Source: Gammaproteobacteria bacterium (GTDB lineage Bacteria; Pseudomonadota; Gammaproteobacteria; Xanthomonadales; Wenzhouxiangellaceae). Taken from it: a DNA stretch of 32,977 nucleotides. Shown here one piece after another: positions 16,270-24,953 of the stretch. The translations under genes and the position numbers were made by a program. The DNA lies in the NCBI GenBank assembly GCA_018819105.1, contig JAHJQV010000010.1, positions 1 to 32,977 on the forward strand, given 5' to 3'. Each line of letters begins with the position of its first letter. Within the stretch, counting starts at the first letter, position 1. The notes under the pieces were generated by a model. The model did no database searches. It was not told where the DNA came from and saw nothing but the letters and a program-made list of their open reading frames with translations.

Positions 16270-16878
16270 ATGAACAACCCCGGCCAAACCAGGCAACACG
16301 GCGAACCCAAACTGCTGCTGGGCATCAGTGCCGGCATCGCCGCCTACAAAAGTGCCGAACTGACCCGCCTGCTGGTCACCGCCGATGTGGCCGTGCAGGT
16401 GGTGATGACGCGCTCGGCGCAGCAGTTCATTACCCCGCTCACGCTGCAGGCCCTGTCCGGGCGTGAGGTGCGCAGCGAGTTGTTCGATCCGGCTGCAGAA
16501 GCCGCCATGGGGCACATCGAACTGGCGCGCTGGGCCGATCTGATCGTCATCGCACCGGCCAGCGCCGACCTCATGGCAAGGCTGGCGCATGGCATGGCCG
16601 ATGATCTGCTCAGCACCCTGTGCCTGGCCAGCACCGCGCCGTTGTGGCTGGCACCGGCGATGAATCAGCAGATGTGGCAGCATGCGGCGACCCAGGCCAA
16701 TGTTGCCACGCTGCAGCAACGTCAGGTGCGCATGCTGGGGCCGGACAGCGGTGATCAGGCCTGTGGAGAAACCGGTCCCGGACGCATGCAGCAGCCGGCT
16801 GACATCGCCAGCGCGATACTGGCCCATTTCGGCGCAGCATCTGATGCAACCAACGGCTGGCCGGGAGAGCGGCAATGA
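16270..16878 (+). CDS. coaC: Phosphopantothenoylcysteine decarboxylase (CoaC half of a split coaBC)
   Basis: The 202-residue flavoprotein decarboxylates 4'-phosphopantothenoylcysteine to 4'-phosphopantetheine in coenzyme A synthesis. It keeps the HFCD family features: catalytic H82 in GHIELARWAD, the PAMN motif (129-132) and the flap cysteine C165 in GDQACGETGPGRM. In most bacteria this is the N-terminal half of one CoaBC protein of about 400 residues. Here it stops at 16878 and the synthetase half starts at 16875 in another frame, with an ATGA overlap. The ends GWPGERQ and [10 protein letters not shown] fall in the normal interdomain linker, so no domain is damaged. Confidence 0.92.
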   Translation: MNNPGQTRQHGEPKLLLGISAGIAAYKSAELTRLLVTADVAVQVVMTRSAQQFITPLTLQALSGREVRSELFDPAAEAAMGHIELARWADLIVIAPASADLMARLAHGMADDLLSTLCLASTAPLWLAPAMNQQMWQHAATQANVATLQQRQVRMLGPDSGDQACGETGPGRMQQPADIASAILAHFGAASDATNGWPGERQ

Positions 16879-17558
16879 CTGAGCTGCCGCTGTCCGGGCG
16901 CAAGGTGCTGGTCACCGCCGGGCCCACTTACGAAGACATTGATCCGGTGCGCTATCTGGCCAACCGCAGTTCCGGCAAGATGGGCTTTGCCATTGCTGAT
17001 GCGGCGGCGGCAGCCGGTGCCGAAGTGCAGCTGGTGGCCGGCCCGACAAACTGCCAGCAACAGCACGCCGGCATTGTCCGCAGCGATGTGCGCAGCGCAC
17101 TGCAAATGCTCGACGCGGTGCTGGAGAAGCTGCAAGGTGTGGACGTGTTCATTGCCTGCGCCGCCGTTGCCGACTACCGCCCGGCCAGGCTGGCCAGCGA
17201 AAAAATCAAGAAATCCGGCACCCGCATGCAGCTGGAGCTGGTGCGCAACCCGGACATCCTCGCCACCGTTGCCGCCCTGCCACAGCCCCCGATGACCGTG
17301 GGTTTCGCGGCCGAAACCTGTCAGGTCGAAGCGCACGCCCGGCGCAAGCTGCAACAGAAAAACATCCACCTGATTGCCGCCAACTGCGTCGCCGGTGGCC
17401 AGGGTTTCGATCGTTGCGACAACCGCCTGCTGCTGCTGTACGCCGATGGCCGGCAGCAGGATCTGGGCCTGCAATCCAAATCCGCACTGGCAGACGAACT
17501 GATCCAGGTGATCGCCACCGAACTGCGGGCCGGATTGCTCGCCACCGCCACCCCTTGA
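16875..17558 (+). CDS. coaB: Phosphopantothenate-cysteine ligase (CoaB half of a split coaBC)
   Basis: The 227-residue enzyme joins cysteine to 4'-phosphopantothenate using CTP. Conserved parts are [30 protein letters not shown] (30-41), AAVADYRP (96-103), KIKK (110-113) and GFAAET. The family asparagine and lysine that handle the acyl-cytidylate are in place. Translation is coupled to coaC by the four-base overlap. It precedes dut by 16 bases, so coaC, coaB and dut form one operon, with algC probably included. Confidence 0.93.
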   Translation: MTELPLSGRKVLVTAGPTYEDIDPVRYLANRSSGKMGFAIADAAAAAGAEVQLVAGPTNCQQQHAGIVRSDVRSALQMLDAVLEKLQGVDVFIACAAVADYRPARLASEKIKKSGTRMQLELVRNPDILATVAALPQPPMTVGFAAETCQVEAHARRKLQQKNIHLIAANCVAGGQGFDRCDNRLLLLYADGRQQDLGLQSKSALADELIQVIATELRAGLLATATP

Positions 17559-17574
17559 GCCTGACCCGGACACC

Positions 17575-18042
17575 ATGAGCGAAACCCGAACCAAGCTGCA
17601 AGTCCGCATCCTCGATCCCCGCCTGGGCGATGAGTTTGAACTGCCGCACCACGCCACGCCAGGCTCGGCCGGCATGGATCTGCGCGCCATGCTGGATGCG
17701 CCATTGACACTGCCGCCGGGCGCTGCCGAGCTGATCCCCACCGGCCTCGCCATACACATTGCCGACCCCGGTCTCGCCGGCCTGCTGTTGCCGCGTTCCG
17801 GGCTTGGCCACAAGCACGGCATCGTGCTGGGCAACCTGGTCGGTCTGATCGACAGCGATTATCAGGGGCCGCTGATGATCTCATGCTGGAATCGCAGTGC
17901 CCACAGTCACATCATCGAGGTGGGTGAGCGGCTGGCACAACTGCTGCTGGTTCCGGTGGTGCATGCCGACTGGGAGGTGGTGGACGAGTTTGACCGCTCC
18001 GATCGCGGCACTGGCGGTTTTGGCCACTCCGGTCAGCACTAG
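17575..18042 (+). CDS. dut: dUTP diphosphatase
   Basis: The 155-residue trimeric dUTPase hydrolyses dUTP to dUMP and pyrophosphate, which keeps uracil out of DNA and supplies thymidylate synthesis. All five motifs are present: [10 protein letters not shown] (1), [13 protein letters not shown] (2), [13 protein letters not shown] (3), [11 protein letters not shown] (4) and the C-terminal [10 protein letters not shown] (5). The length is normal (E. coli 151). It sits between coaB and algC, as in Pseudomonas. Confidence 0.97.
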   Translation: MSETRTKLQVRILDPRLGDEFELPHHATPGSAGMDLRAMLDAPLTLPPGAAELIPTGLAIHIADPGLAGLLLPRSGLGHKHGIVLGNLVGLIDSDYQGPLMISCWNRSAHSHIIEVGERLAQLLLVPVVHADWEVVDEFDRSDRGTGGFGHSGQH

Positions 18043-18071
18043 CACGTCAACAGTCATTTCCCGAGTCAATC

Positions 18072-19460
18072 ATGCAGCAGCCCATTGATCCCAACATCTT
18101 TCGTGCCTACGACATCCGCGGCATTGTCGATGTCTCCCTGACCGAGGCCACCGTCGAGCAGATCGGCATGGCCGTGGCCCAGCAATCATTGCAGGCCGGT
18201 GTTGCCACTGTGGCGCTGGGCCGTGATGGCCGTCTGTCCGGCCCGCGCCTGATGGCAGCACTGGAGCGCGGCATCCGCGCCGCCGGTGCCGAAGTCATCG
18301 ATGTGGGCATGGTGCCAACGCCACTGCTGTACTTCACCGCCCAGCGCTATGCCGGTGGCAGCGGCATCATGCTCACCGGCTCGCACAATCCGCCGGAGTA
18401 CAACGGCTGCAAGATCATGGTCGCCGGCAACACGCTGGCTGGCGACGAAATCACCGCACTGCATGCGCAGATCAGCGCCGGCATGGCCGTGGCCGACCAG
18501 CCTGGCAACAGCCAGCGGCAGGAAGTCATCGACGACTATCTGGCCGAAGTCGAGCGACTCAACACACTGCAGCGGCCGCTGCGCGTGGTGGTCGATTACG
18601 GCAATGGCGCGGCCGGCGCGGTGGGGCCGGCTTTGCTGCAGCGTCTGGGTGTGGATGCGATCAATCTGTATGCCGAAGTCGATGGCCATTTCCCCAACCA
18701 CCACCCCGATCCCAGCAAACCGGAAAACCTGGCCGAGTTGTGTGCTGTCATGCTGCGCGAAAACGCGCCGCTGGGGCTGGCGTTTGACGGCGATGGAGAC
18801 CGTCTCGGTGTGATCGCCGCCCGCCACGGCCAGACCGAAATCATCTGGGCCGACCGCATCATGCAACTGCTGGCCGAAGATGTGCTGCAGCAGCAACCCG
18901 GCAGCAACATCGTGTTCGACGTCAAATGCAGCGGCCGGCTGGCCCAGCGCATTGCTGAACTGGGCGGCCATCCGATCATGTCACGCACCGGTCACTCGCT
19001 GATCAAACGTGCCATGCGCGAACACCACGCGCCACTGGCTGGCGAGATGAGTGGCCACTTCTTTTTTGGCAAGCCCTGGTATGGCTTTGATGATGCGCTG
19101 TTTGCCGCCGCCAGGCTGCTGTGCATCCTCAGCCGGGTCGATGATCCGGCTGCGCTGCTGCACGCCATCCCCACCGGCATCAGCACCCCGGAGCTGAACA
19201 TCGCCACCGCCGAGGGAGAAAACCACGCCATTATCGAGCTGCTGCAGCAGCATGCCGAGTTTCCCGAGGCGACGCTGAACACCATCGACGGCGTGCGCGC
19301 CGATTACGCCAATGGCTGGGGACTGATTCGCGCGTCCAACACCACCCCCGTGCTGGTGCTACGGTTTGAGGCCGATACCGAGGCGGCGCTGGCACGCATC
19401 CAGCAACAGTTTCGTCAGCAGCTGCGTCGGCATGCACCGCAATTGCAGCTCACTTTCTGA
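18072..19460 (+). CDS. algC: Phosphomannomutase/phosphoglucomutase (AlgC type)
   Basis: The 462-residue alpha-D-phosphohexomutase interconverts the 1- and 6-phosphates of mannose and glucose for lipopolysaccharide and exopolysaccharide precursors. It has the phosphoserine loop TGSHNPPEYNG (S104), the Mg site D239-G-D-G-D243-R, the sugar-binding loop GEMSGHFFF and the phosphate-binding loop RASNTTPVLVLRFE. The length equals that of P. aeruginosa AlgC (463). It follows dut by 29 bases. In Pseudomonas argB comes next; here an opposite-strand oxygenase gene lies nine bases away. Confidence 0.96.
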   Translation: MQQPIDPNIFRAYDIRGIVDVSLTEATVEQIGMAVAQQSLQAGVATVALGRDGRLSGPRLMAALERGIRAAGAEVIDVGMVPTPLLYFTAQRYAGGSGIMLTGSHNPPEYNGCKIMVAGNTLAGDEITALHAQISAGMAVADQPGNSQRQEVIDDYLAEVERLNTLQRPLRVVVDYGNGAAGAVGPALLQRLGVDAINLYAEVDGHFPNHHPDPSKPENLAELCAVMLRENAPLGLAFDGDGDRLGVIAARHGQTEIIWADRIMQLLAEDVLQQQPGSNIVFDVKCSGRLAQRIAELGGHPIMSRTGHSLIKRAMREHHAPLAGEMSGHFFFGKPWYGFDDALFAAARLLCILSRVDDPAALLHAIPTGISTPELNIATAEGENHAIIELLQQHAEFPEATLNTIDGVRADYANGWGLIRASNTTPVLVLRFEADTEAALARIQQQFRQQLRRHAPQLQLTF

Positions 19461-19469
19461 ACGCAGCAA

Positions 19470-20192
19470 TCATAATCTGATCGCCGACGATGGTGCCTGC
19501 GCACAGACCTTTGCCGGCATTTTCAGCGCGATCCAGCTGACCAGCGCATAGCGGGTGCCTGTTGCCACTGGCAGGGCAGTATGCATGTAACGATGATCCG
19601 ATGGAAAAAACACCAGCATCCCGGCTTCCGGCTGTAGCGTGTAATGGAAATTGTCGAAGCGCAGTGCGCCGCCACTGTAGCCCTCATTGAGGTAAAGCAA
19701 CATGCTCACATCGCGATCCAGGGTCTTGCTCCAGGTGCCTGTTTGCGGATCCATATGCTGGCTGTCTGCATGCATGTGGTAATAACCACCCGGGGTATAT
19801 TTCAGCACATGTGGCTTTTCAAACCAGGCCGCCTTGTCTGCAAACTCCGGCTCGATAAAGCGATGCACAACCTGCTGCACAAGCCGATTCAGTTCCGTCT
19901 GGTGAGCATTCATATCGACCCGTTCGGTGACCCGTCGCGGATCAGACATGTATACCGTTTTGGCTGCGGTCGAGCGCTCGGGATCCACCACCTTGAGCCA
20001 GGTTGAAGTGCTTTTTTCAGCGCTGGCGACAAATTGTTTGCAAGCTTCGGCTGACAAAAAGTCGCGGATCACATGCACACCATGCGGCGGTTTGCGGTCA
20101 TCGGCAAAACTGCCACAGCAGTGCTTGAAACGCAGACCACTGCCGCAGAAACACGGCTCACGTCTGTCTGGCTGGAAAGGCTTTTCTTGCAT
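19470..20192 (-). CDS. SEC-C motif plus 2-oxoglutarate/Fe(II) oxygenase (prolyl-4-hydroxylase type)
   Basis: The 240-residue protein has two parts. An N-terminal SEC-C zinc motif, PCFCGSGLRFKHCCG (C14, C16, C25, C26), is a short module that in SecA binds ribosomes or partner proteins. The rest is a prolyl 4-hydroxylase-like oxygenase with iron ligands H141, D143 (HMHADSQH) and H204, and the 2-oxoglutarate-binding R214 (TGTRYALVSW). Such enzymes hydroxylate protein or peptide side chains, and a ribosome- or translation-linked target is suggested by the SEC-C motif. There is no signal peptide. It is convergent with algC and divergent from the second DUF885 gene. Confidence 0.88.
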   Translation of the reverse strand: MQEKPFQPDRREPCFCGSGLRFKHCCGSFADDRKPPHGVHVIRDFLSAEACKQFVASAEKSTSTWLKVVDPERSTAAKTVYMSDPRRVTERVDMNAHQTELNRLVQQVVHRFIEPEFADKAAWFEKPHVLKYTPGGYYHMHADSQHMDPQTGTWSKTLDRDVSMLLYLNEGYSGGALRFDNFHYTLQPEAGMLVFFPSDHRYMHTALPVATGTRYALVSWIALKMPAKVCAQAPSSAIRL

Positions 20193-20209
20193 CAGTCAAT
20201 CAGTTTGAC

Positions 20210-20236
20210 TTGTTACTCAAACGATTATGGTAACAA
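20210..20236. promoter_or_regulatory. Inverted repeat in the oxygenase / DUF885 divergent region
   Basis: TTGTTAC and GTAACAA are perfect inverted arms 13 bases apart, 18 bases ahead of the oxygenase start codon. The position suits an operator on the oxygenase promoter. No regulator can be named. Confidence 0.35.
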
Positions 20237-20321
20237 AGCTGCGGGTCTGCTTCATCCGCAACAATGACCGCGAATCATCTATCATGGCATCTGTCACCGG
20301 CAGCATCCACAGAGGTACACC

Positions 20322-22082
20322 ATGCCCATCAGCCCAGGTCGCAGCAGGACACACTGCAGCAACACCATCCACAGCATGATCATACTGCTGGCGATGGCAT
20401 TGTTCAGCCCCATCAACAGTTTCGGAGAGCAGCCCATGGCAAGCAGCAACAGCTACCAGGATCTGGTGCAGACCTTCGGTGCATGGCGCGAATTCGAACA
20501 ACCGCCGCTGCGGGACGGCGCACCGGATTACACCGCACAGCGCATGCAGCAATTGCGAGCCGGCATCGCCGACTTCCGCCAGCAGCTGGCCGCTTTTGAC
20601 ATCGATGACTGGCCGGTGGAACAGCAGATCGACTGGCATCTGTTGCGCGCCGAAATCAACGGACTGGACTTTCATGTGCGCGTACTGCAGCCCTGGGCGC
20701 GCGATCCGGCCTATTATCAGACAGTCTGGACCTACCAGAGTGATACCCCGGCCCATGAAGGCCCCACTCATCACGCTCTGCTGGAACTGTGGACCTACGA
20801 GTTTCCGCTCAGCACTGCTGCACAGCAGCGGCTGATCAGTGAGCTGAACGTCATTGCGCCGCTGCTGCAGCAGGCACGCGGCAATCTCACCGGCAACGCC
20901 CGTGACCTGTGGCTCAGCGGCACCTACAACATGCGCCAGCAACTCACCGACCTGAACAGTCTGGCGCAGCAAACCAGCGTCACCGACAACCCGGCATTGC
21001 AGCAGGCGGTAAAGACTGCCATCACTGCCACCGGCGAATTCATCACCTGGCTGGAACAGCAGGCCAGCAGCAAGACCGGTCCGTCCGGCGTCGGCATCGA
21101 CGACTACAGCTGGCATCTGCAACAGGTCTGGTATGTGCCCATGGACTGGGCCGATGAACAACGCCTGCTGCAGCGGGAACTGCACCGTGCCTGGTCGGCG
21201 CTGAAGCTGGAAGAACACCGCAACCGCAGGCTGCCCGAACAGCAGGCCGCAGACTCGCCAGAAAGCTATGCCGCCCTGGCCGATGCCTCGGCCACACGGC
21301 TGATGCAGTTTCTTGATCAGCAGGACATCCTCGAGGTCGAAGCATGGATGGAACCGGCGCTGCGCGAGCATCTGGGCGAATACATCCCGCCGCACCAGCG
21401 CAACTTCTTCACCATCGGCGCGCACCTGGATCCAACCCCGCTGTACACCCACTTCTACCACTGGTTCGATCTGGCGCGCATGCGCGAGCAGCCGCACACC
21501 AGCGTGCTGCGCCAGCAACCGCTGCTGTTCAACATTTTCACCTCACGCGCGGAGGGCATGGCCACTGCCTTCGAAGAGCTGACCATGCACGCCGGTCTGC
21601 ATGACGCCCACCCACGCACACGCGAGATTGTCTGGATCCTGCTGGCCCAGCGCGCTGCCCGCGGCCTGGGCTCACTGCAGGCGCACGCCAATGAGAAAAC
21701 CATGACCGAGGCGGCCGAATTCCACGCCCGCTGGACACCCAGACAGTGGATGAACCGCGATCTGGAACAGGTCAACGCCGGCAACCCGGCCGGTGAGGAA
21801 GCCGGCGGCTACATCGATCACCTGAATCTGCTGGCCTTCGAGCAGCAGCTCTACCTGCGTCAGCCCGGCTACGGCAGCAGCTATGTCACCGGCAAATACC
21901 AGCTGGATCAGCTGCTCAGCGTCTATGCACGCCAGAAGCTGGAACGTGGCGAGACCTTTGAGTTGTCCGAATTCTTCCGCGAATTCAACGACGCCGGCAT
22001 GATCCCGATGTCATTGATCCACTGGCTCATGACCGGTGATCGCAGCGGTGTGGATGTCATCATGGCGGCAGCCGAAGAATGA
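20322..22082 (+). CDS. Divergent exported DUF885-like protein lacking the zinc motif
   Basis: The 586-residue protein has an N-terminal export signal: a basic stretch, then MIILLAMALFSPINSFG (19-35). An AGAGG site fits the ATG at 20322; the ATG at 20376 has none. The C-terminal half resembles DUF885: SRAEGMATAFEELTMHAGL (E411) matches the family's EGWALYAEEL position, and RQPGYGSSYVTGKYQLDQLL (near 513) matches the closing motif. The HExxxGHH zinc motif expected about 25-30 residues before E411 is absent; that region reads FYHWFDLARMREQPHTS. It may be a non-catalytic or reprogrammed family member. The paralogue at 9094-10926 keeps the full motif. Confidence 0.8.
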   Translation: MPISPGRSRTHCSNTIHSMIILLAMALFSPINSFGEQPMASSNSYQDLVQTFGAWREFEQPPLRDGAPDYTAQRMQQLRAGIADFRQQLAAFDIDDWPVEQQIDWHLLRAEINGLDFHVRVLQPWARDPAYYQTVWTYQSDTPAHEGPTHHALLELWTYEFPLSTAAQQRLISELNVIAPLLQQARGNLTGNARDLWLSGTYNMRQQLTDLNSLAQQTSVTDNPALQQAVKTAITATGEFITWLEQQASSKTGPSGVGIDDYSWHLQQVWYVPMDWADEQRLLQRELHRAWSALKLEEHRNRRLPEQQAADSPESYAALADASATRLMQFLDQQDILEVEAWMEPALREHLGEYIPPHQRNFFTIGAHLDPTPLYTHFYHWFDLARMREQPHTSVLRQQPLLFNIFTSRAEGMATAFEELTMHAGLHDAHPRTREIVWILLAQRAARGLGSLQAHANEKTMTEAAEFHARWTPRQWMNRDLEQVNAGNPAGEEAGGYIDHLNLLAFEQQLYLRQPGYGSSYVTGKYQLDQLLSVYARQKLERGETFELSEFFREFNDAGMIPMSLIHWLMTGDRSGVDVIMAAAEE

Positions 22083-22183
22083 GCCACAGCAGCGCCGGCT
22101 CTTGTGCCGACGCCCTGCAGAACCCATTTTCTGCTGCACTGACCGGCCTGTTTGCCGTCACCATCAAAACTGGAGATTGACTG

Positions 22184-23065
22184 ATGTTGCGACTGCTGTT
22201 GTTTTTCGGAACCAATATCGCGGTGCTGCTGGTCATCAGCATCGTTTTCCGTGTGCTCGGACTGGAGGAAATGCTGACGCAAAGCGGCAGCGGGATCAAT
22301 CTGGGTGCCCTGCTGATCTTTTCTGCTGCCTTCGGCATGATCGGCTCATTCATCTCGCTGGCCATGTCAAAGTGGATTGCACTGCGCAGCACCGGTGCCA
22401 GGGTGATCAAGGAACCGGCCAACGACACCGAACGCTGGCTGCTGCAGACGGTCAAGCGCCAGGCCCAGGCGGCCGGCATCGGCATGCCCGATGTGGCCAT
22501 CTACCAGGCCCCGGAAATGAATGCATTTGCCACCGGCATGAAGCGCAACAGTGCGCTGGTGGCGGTGAGTACCGGACTGTTGCAGGGCATGCGCAGCAAC
22601 GAGGTCGAGGCGGTGCTGGCGCACGAAGTCAGTCACGTGGCCAACGGCGACATGGTGACCATGGCCTTGCTGCAGGGGGTATTGAACACCTTTGTGATTT
22701 TCTTCTCGCGCGTGGTCGGCATGCTGGTCGACCGGCTCATCTTCCGCAATGAGCGCGGCTACGGAATCGGCTTCTGGATCAGCTCCATCGTCGCCCAGGT
22801 GGTGTTTGGCATCCTCGCCAGCATCATTGCCATGTGGTTCTCCAGATACCGTGAGTTCCGCGCCGATGCCGGAGCGGCCAGGCTGAACGGTCGCGAATCG
22901 ATGATCTCGGCGCTCTCCACGCTGGGCCGGACTTATGGGCAGAGTTCGTTGCCGGAATCGGTTGAGGCGTTCGGCATCAGCGGCCGCGTCGGTGCCGGCA
23001 TGAAAAAACTGTTCATGAGCCACCCGCCGATCGAGGAGCGCATCCAGGCTTTGCGCCAGGGCTGA
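22184..23065 (+). CDS. htpX: Membrane zinc protease HtpX
   Basis: The 293-residue M48 protease of the inner membrane removes misfolded membrane proteins alongside FtsH. Two N-terminal helices (4-24, 40-60) are followed by the catalytic HEVSH (H147, E148, H151), two more helices (158-178, 193-215) and the third ligand region [15 protein letters not shown]. The C-terminal [14 protein letters not shown] is typical. The length is identical to E. coli HtpX. GGAGATTGA precedes the ATG. In E. coli it is induced by envelope stress through CpxR; no such box is obvious here. Confidence 0.96.
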   Translation: MLRLLLFFGTNIAVLLVISIVFRVLGLEEMLTQSGSGINLGALLIFSAAFGMIGSFISLAMSKWIALRSTGARVIKEPANDTERWLLQTVKRQAQAAGIGMPDVAIYQAPEMNAFATGMKRNSALVAVSTGLLQGMRSNEVEAVLAHEVSHVANGDMVTMALLQGVLNTFVIFFSRVVGMLVDRLIFRNERGYGIGFWISSIVAQVVFGILASIIAMWFSRYREFRADAGAARLNGRESMISALSTLGRTYGQSSLPESVEAFGISGRVGAGMKKLFMSHPPIEERIQALRQG

Positions 23066-23067
23066 GC

Positions 23068-23083
23068 GTCGGCCCCAGCCGAC
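23068..23083. terminator. Hairpin between convergent htpX and the hydroquinone reductase gene
   Basis: A 6-bp stem (GTCGGC / GCCGAC) with a CCCA loop lies in the 30-base gap between two convergent stops. No T run follows, so it is a weak terminator candidate at best. Confidence 0.3.
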
Positions 23084-23095
23084 TGCTTGCTGATT

Positions 23096-24076
23096 TCAGG
23101 CAAATCGCTCGCGATCGTGCGGGCGGGCCAGGTCCAGCGCCGGACCCACCGGCACCACTCCGGTGGGGTTGATGGTCTTGTGACTGCGGTAGTAGTGATC
23201 CTTGCACGACACCAGATCCACCGTCTCCGGCACGCCCGGATGCTGGTACAACTCGCGCAGATAATTCGACAGGTTGGGATAGTCATCAATGCGACGGATG
23301 TTGCACTTGAAATGACCGACGTAGACCGCGTCAAAGCGCACCAGGGTGACAAACAGGCGCCAATCGGCCTCGGTGATCTGCGCGCCGACCAGATAGCGTT
23401 GCTGTCCCAGCCGCTGTTCCAGCATGTCCAGCGTTTCAAACAACGGCAGTACGGCCTCCTCGTAGGCTTCCTGACTGGTGGCGAAACCGGCTTTGTAGAC
23501 TCCATTGTTGACGCGGTGATAAACGATCTCGTTGATTTCGTCAATTTCAGCGCGCAGTGCCTCAGGGTAGTAATCGCCGGGCGCGGCACCTGCCTCGTCG
23601 AACGCCGAGTTGAACATGCGCATGATTTCTGACGATTCATTGCTGACGATGGTGTTGCGCTGGCGATCCCACAACACCGGCACCACCACGCGACCGCTGT
23701 AATCGGATCTGGCAGCAGTGTAAACCTGATGCATGTAATCGGCGTGGTGGATGATGTCCTCGACCACGCCGCGTCCCGGCGCGAAACTCCAGCCCTGTTC
23801 GCCCATGTAACTGTTGACGATGGAAACGCTGACCATGTTGATGAGTTTCTTCAAGCGGCGCATGATCATCACCCGGTGACACCAAGGGCAGGCCAGTGCC
23901 ACATAAAGATGATAACGACCCGGCTCGGCCTTGAAACCGCCTTCGCCTGATGGCCCGGGGCTGCCATCGGCGGTCACCCAGTTGCGAAACGCGCTGTCCT
24001 GTCGCTTGAATCGACCGCCGGTCTTGTCCGTGTCATACCACTTGTCGTGCCACACCCCGTCAACCAGTAAACCCAT
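23096..24076 (-). CDS. Glutathionyl-hydroquinone reductase (Xi-class glutathione transferase, YqjG/PcpF type)
   Basis: The 326-residue cytosolic enzyme reduces glutathionyl-hydroquinones to hydroquinones. The catalytic motif is C63-P-W-C66 in ALACPWCHRV, within the Xi-class N-terminal domain that begins MGLLVDGVW and includes an FRNWVTADG-type region. The C-terminal helical domain holds YLVGAQITEADWRLFVTLVRFD and the end NPTGVVPVGP, both family hallmarks. I use ATG 24076, which has AGGAG at good spacing; an upstream ATG at 24109 adds 11 residues foreign to the family. It is a single gene facing htpX. Confidence 0.93.
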   Translation of the reverse strand: MGLLVDGVWHDKWYDTDKTGGRFKRQDSAFRNWVTADGSPGPSGEGGFKAEPGRYHLYVALACPWCHRVMIMRRLKKLINMVSVSIVNSYMGEQGWSFAPGRGVVEDIIHHADYMHQVYTAARSDYSGRVVVPVLWDRQRNTIVSNESSEIMRMFNSAFDEAGAAPGDYYPEALRAEIDEINEIVYHRVNNGVYKAGFATSQEAYEEAVLPLFETLDMLEQRLGQQRYLVGAQITEADWRLFVTLVRFDAVYVGHFKCNIRRIDDYPNLSNYLRELYQHPGVPETVDLVSCKDHYYRSHKTINPTGVVPVGPALDLARPHDRERFA

Positions 24077-24296
24077 CGCAATAACTCCTGTCATCATGAA
24101 ACAATGCAACAGGGCATGATAACACTGCCGTGCTCAGGACTCGATGGATGAGCACGCCGTGATCAGCACAGAGACACTGGTCATGTCCTGCGCAGCTGCG
24201 CATCACAAGCATGCGTTCAGCCAGATATTTGACTTACAGTTACTTATGATATGCTGGCAGCACCATGAAACAGATCACAAACAGGGCACAACAGAC

Positions 24297-24836
24297 ATGA
24301 AACAAACCATCTTACTGGCATTGGTGTTCGCGGGCATGACCGGAACTGCTGCACAGGCACAAATACACGATCTGGGAACCAACCCAGAGATGCCCACAGC
24401 CAATCAGCCGACTGAATTTGTCGCAACCTTTTCCGGCTGTCCAAACCAGCCGGTGAACAACATCGATGGTATGCCCTATGATTTGCGTGTAAATGGTTTT
24501 GAGATTGATTTATTTTTCGTCATAGCTACCGGGCAGGTCTGCGGCGTTCCACCGGAAGGACCGACCATAGCCTTCAATCTGGGTACACTGCCACAAGGTG
24601 ATTACATTCTGCGTGCTGCCAGCATATTTGACGTAGAACCATTCCCTGATGACATGACTGGGCTTGACCCGCAGATATTCGAATTCAGCGTGGGCGCACC
24701 GACGCCGCAACCGGTTCCAGCACTGAATTCGATTGCAGCGCTGGTACTGGCCTTGCTGATGATGAGCGGCGTGCTGCTGTGGCGAAACCATTCTGTAAGA
24801 GGCACCACCAAGGGCATCAACAATCTGCAACCATGA
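24297..24836 (+). CDS. Exported protein with a CTERM-like C-terminal anchor
   Basis: The 179-residue protein has a signal peptide (1-21, cleavage likely after AQA). A soluble beta-rich middle carries two cysteines (C48, C82) that could form a disulfide. At the C-terminus, PTPQPVPALNS is followed by a hydrophobic helix (145-162) and a basic WRNHSVR tail. That end resembles the IPTL/PEP-CTERM class of sorting signals, which target proteins for removal of the tail by an exosortase or rhombosortase-type enzyme. I do not recognise the middle. I place the start at MKQTILLALVF because it gives a proper signal peptide; the frame is open 51 codons further upstream. No sorting enzyme is in the window. 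Confidence 0.75.
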   Translation: MKQTILLALVFAGMTGTAAQAQIHDLGTNPEMPTANQPTEFVATFSGCPNQPVNNIDGMPYDLRVNGFEIDLFFVIATGQVCGVPPEGPTIAFNLGTLPQGDYILRAASIFDVEPFPDDMTGLDPQIFEFSVGAPTPQPVPALNSIAALVLALLMMSGVLLWRNHSVRGTTKGINNLQP

Positions 24837-24880
24837 CGCCTGGGACATCATCATCAGACCCGCCACGGCAGCATTGGGGT

Positions 24881-24911
24881 AAAAAAAATCCCGACCATTG
24901 CTGGTCGGGAT
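24881..24911 (-). terminator. Rho-independent terminator of the OB-repeat protein gene
   Basis: A perfect 10-bp stem (ATCCCGACCA / TGGTCGGGAT) with a TTGC loop spans 24888-24911. On the minus strand it is followed by a run of eight T. It lies 42 bases after the stop of the gene at 24954-25649, and 45 bases after the convergent CTERM-like gene. Confidence 0.9.
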
Positions 24912-24953
24912 TGCCGATCACTGATTTATGTCAGCAAAAACGATTAAATTGCA

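Noticed and set aside
16845-16880. Calling coaC/coaB a pseudogene
   Set aside because: Both halves keep all catalytic motifs and the break lies in the linker with a coupled start, so both should be functional.
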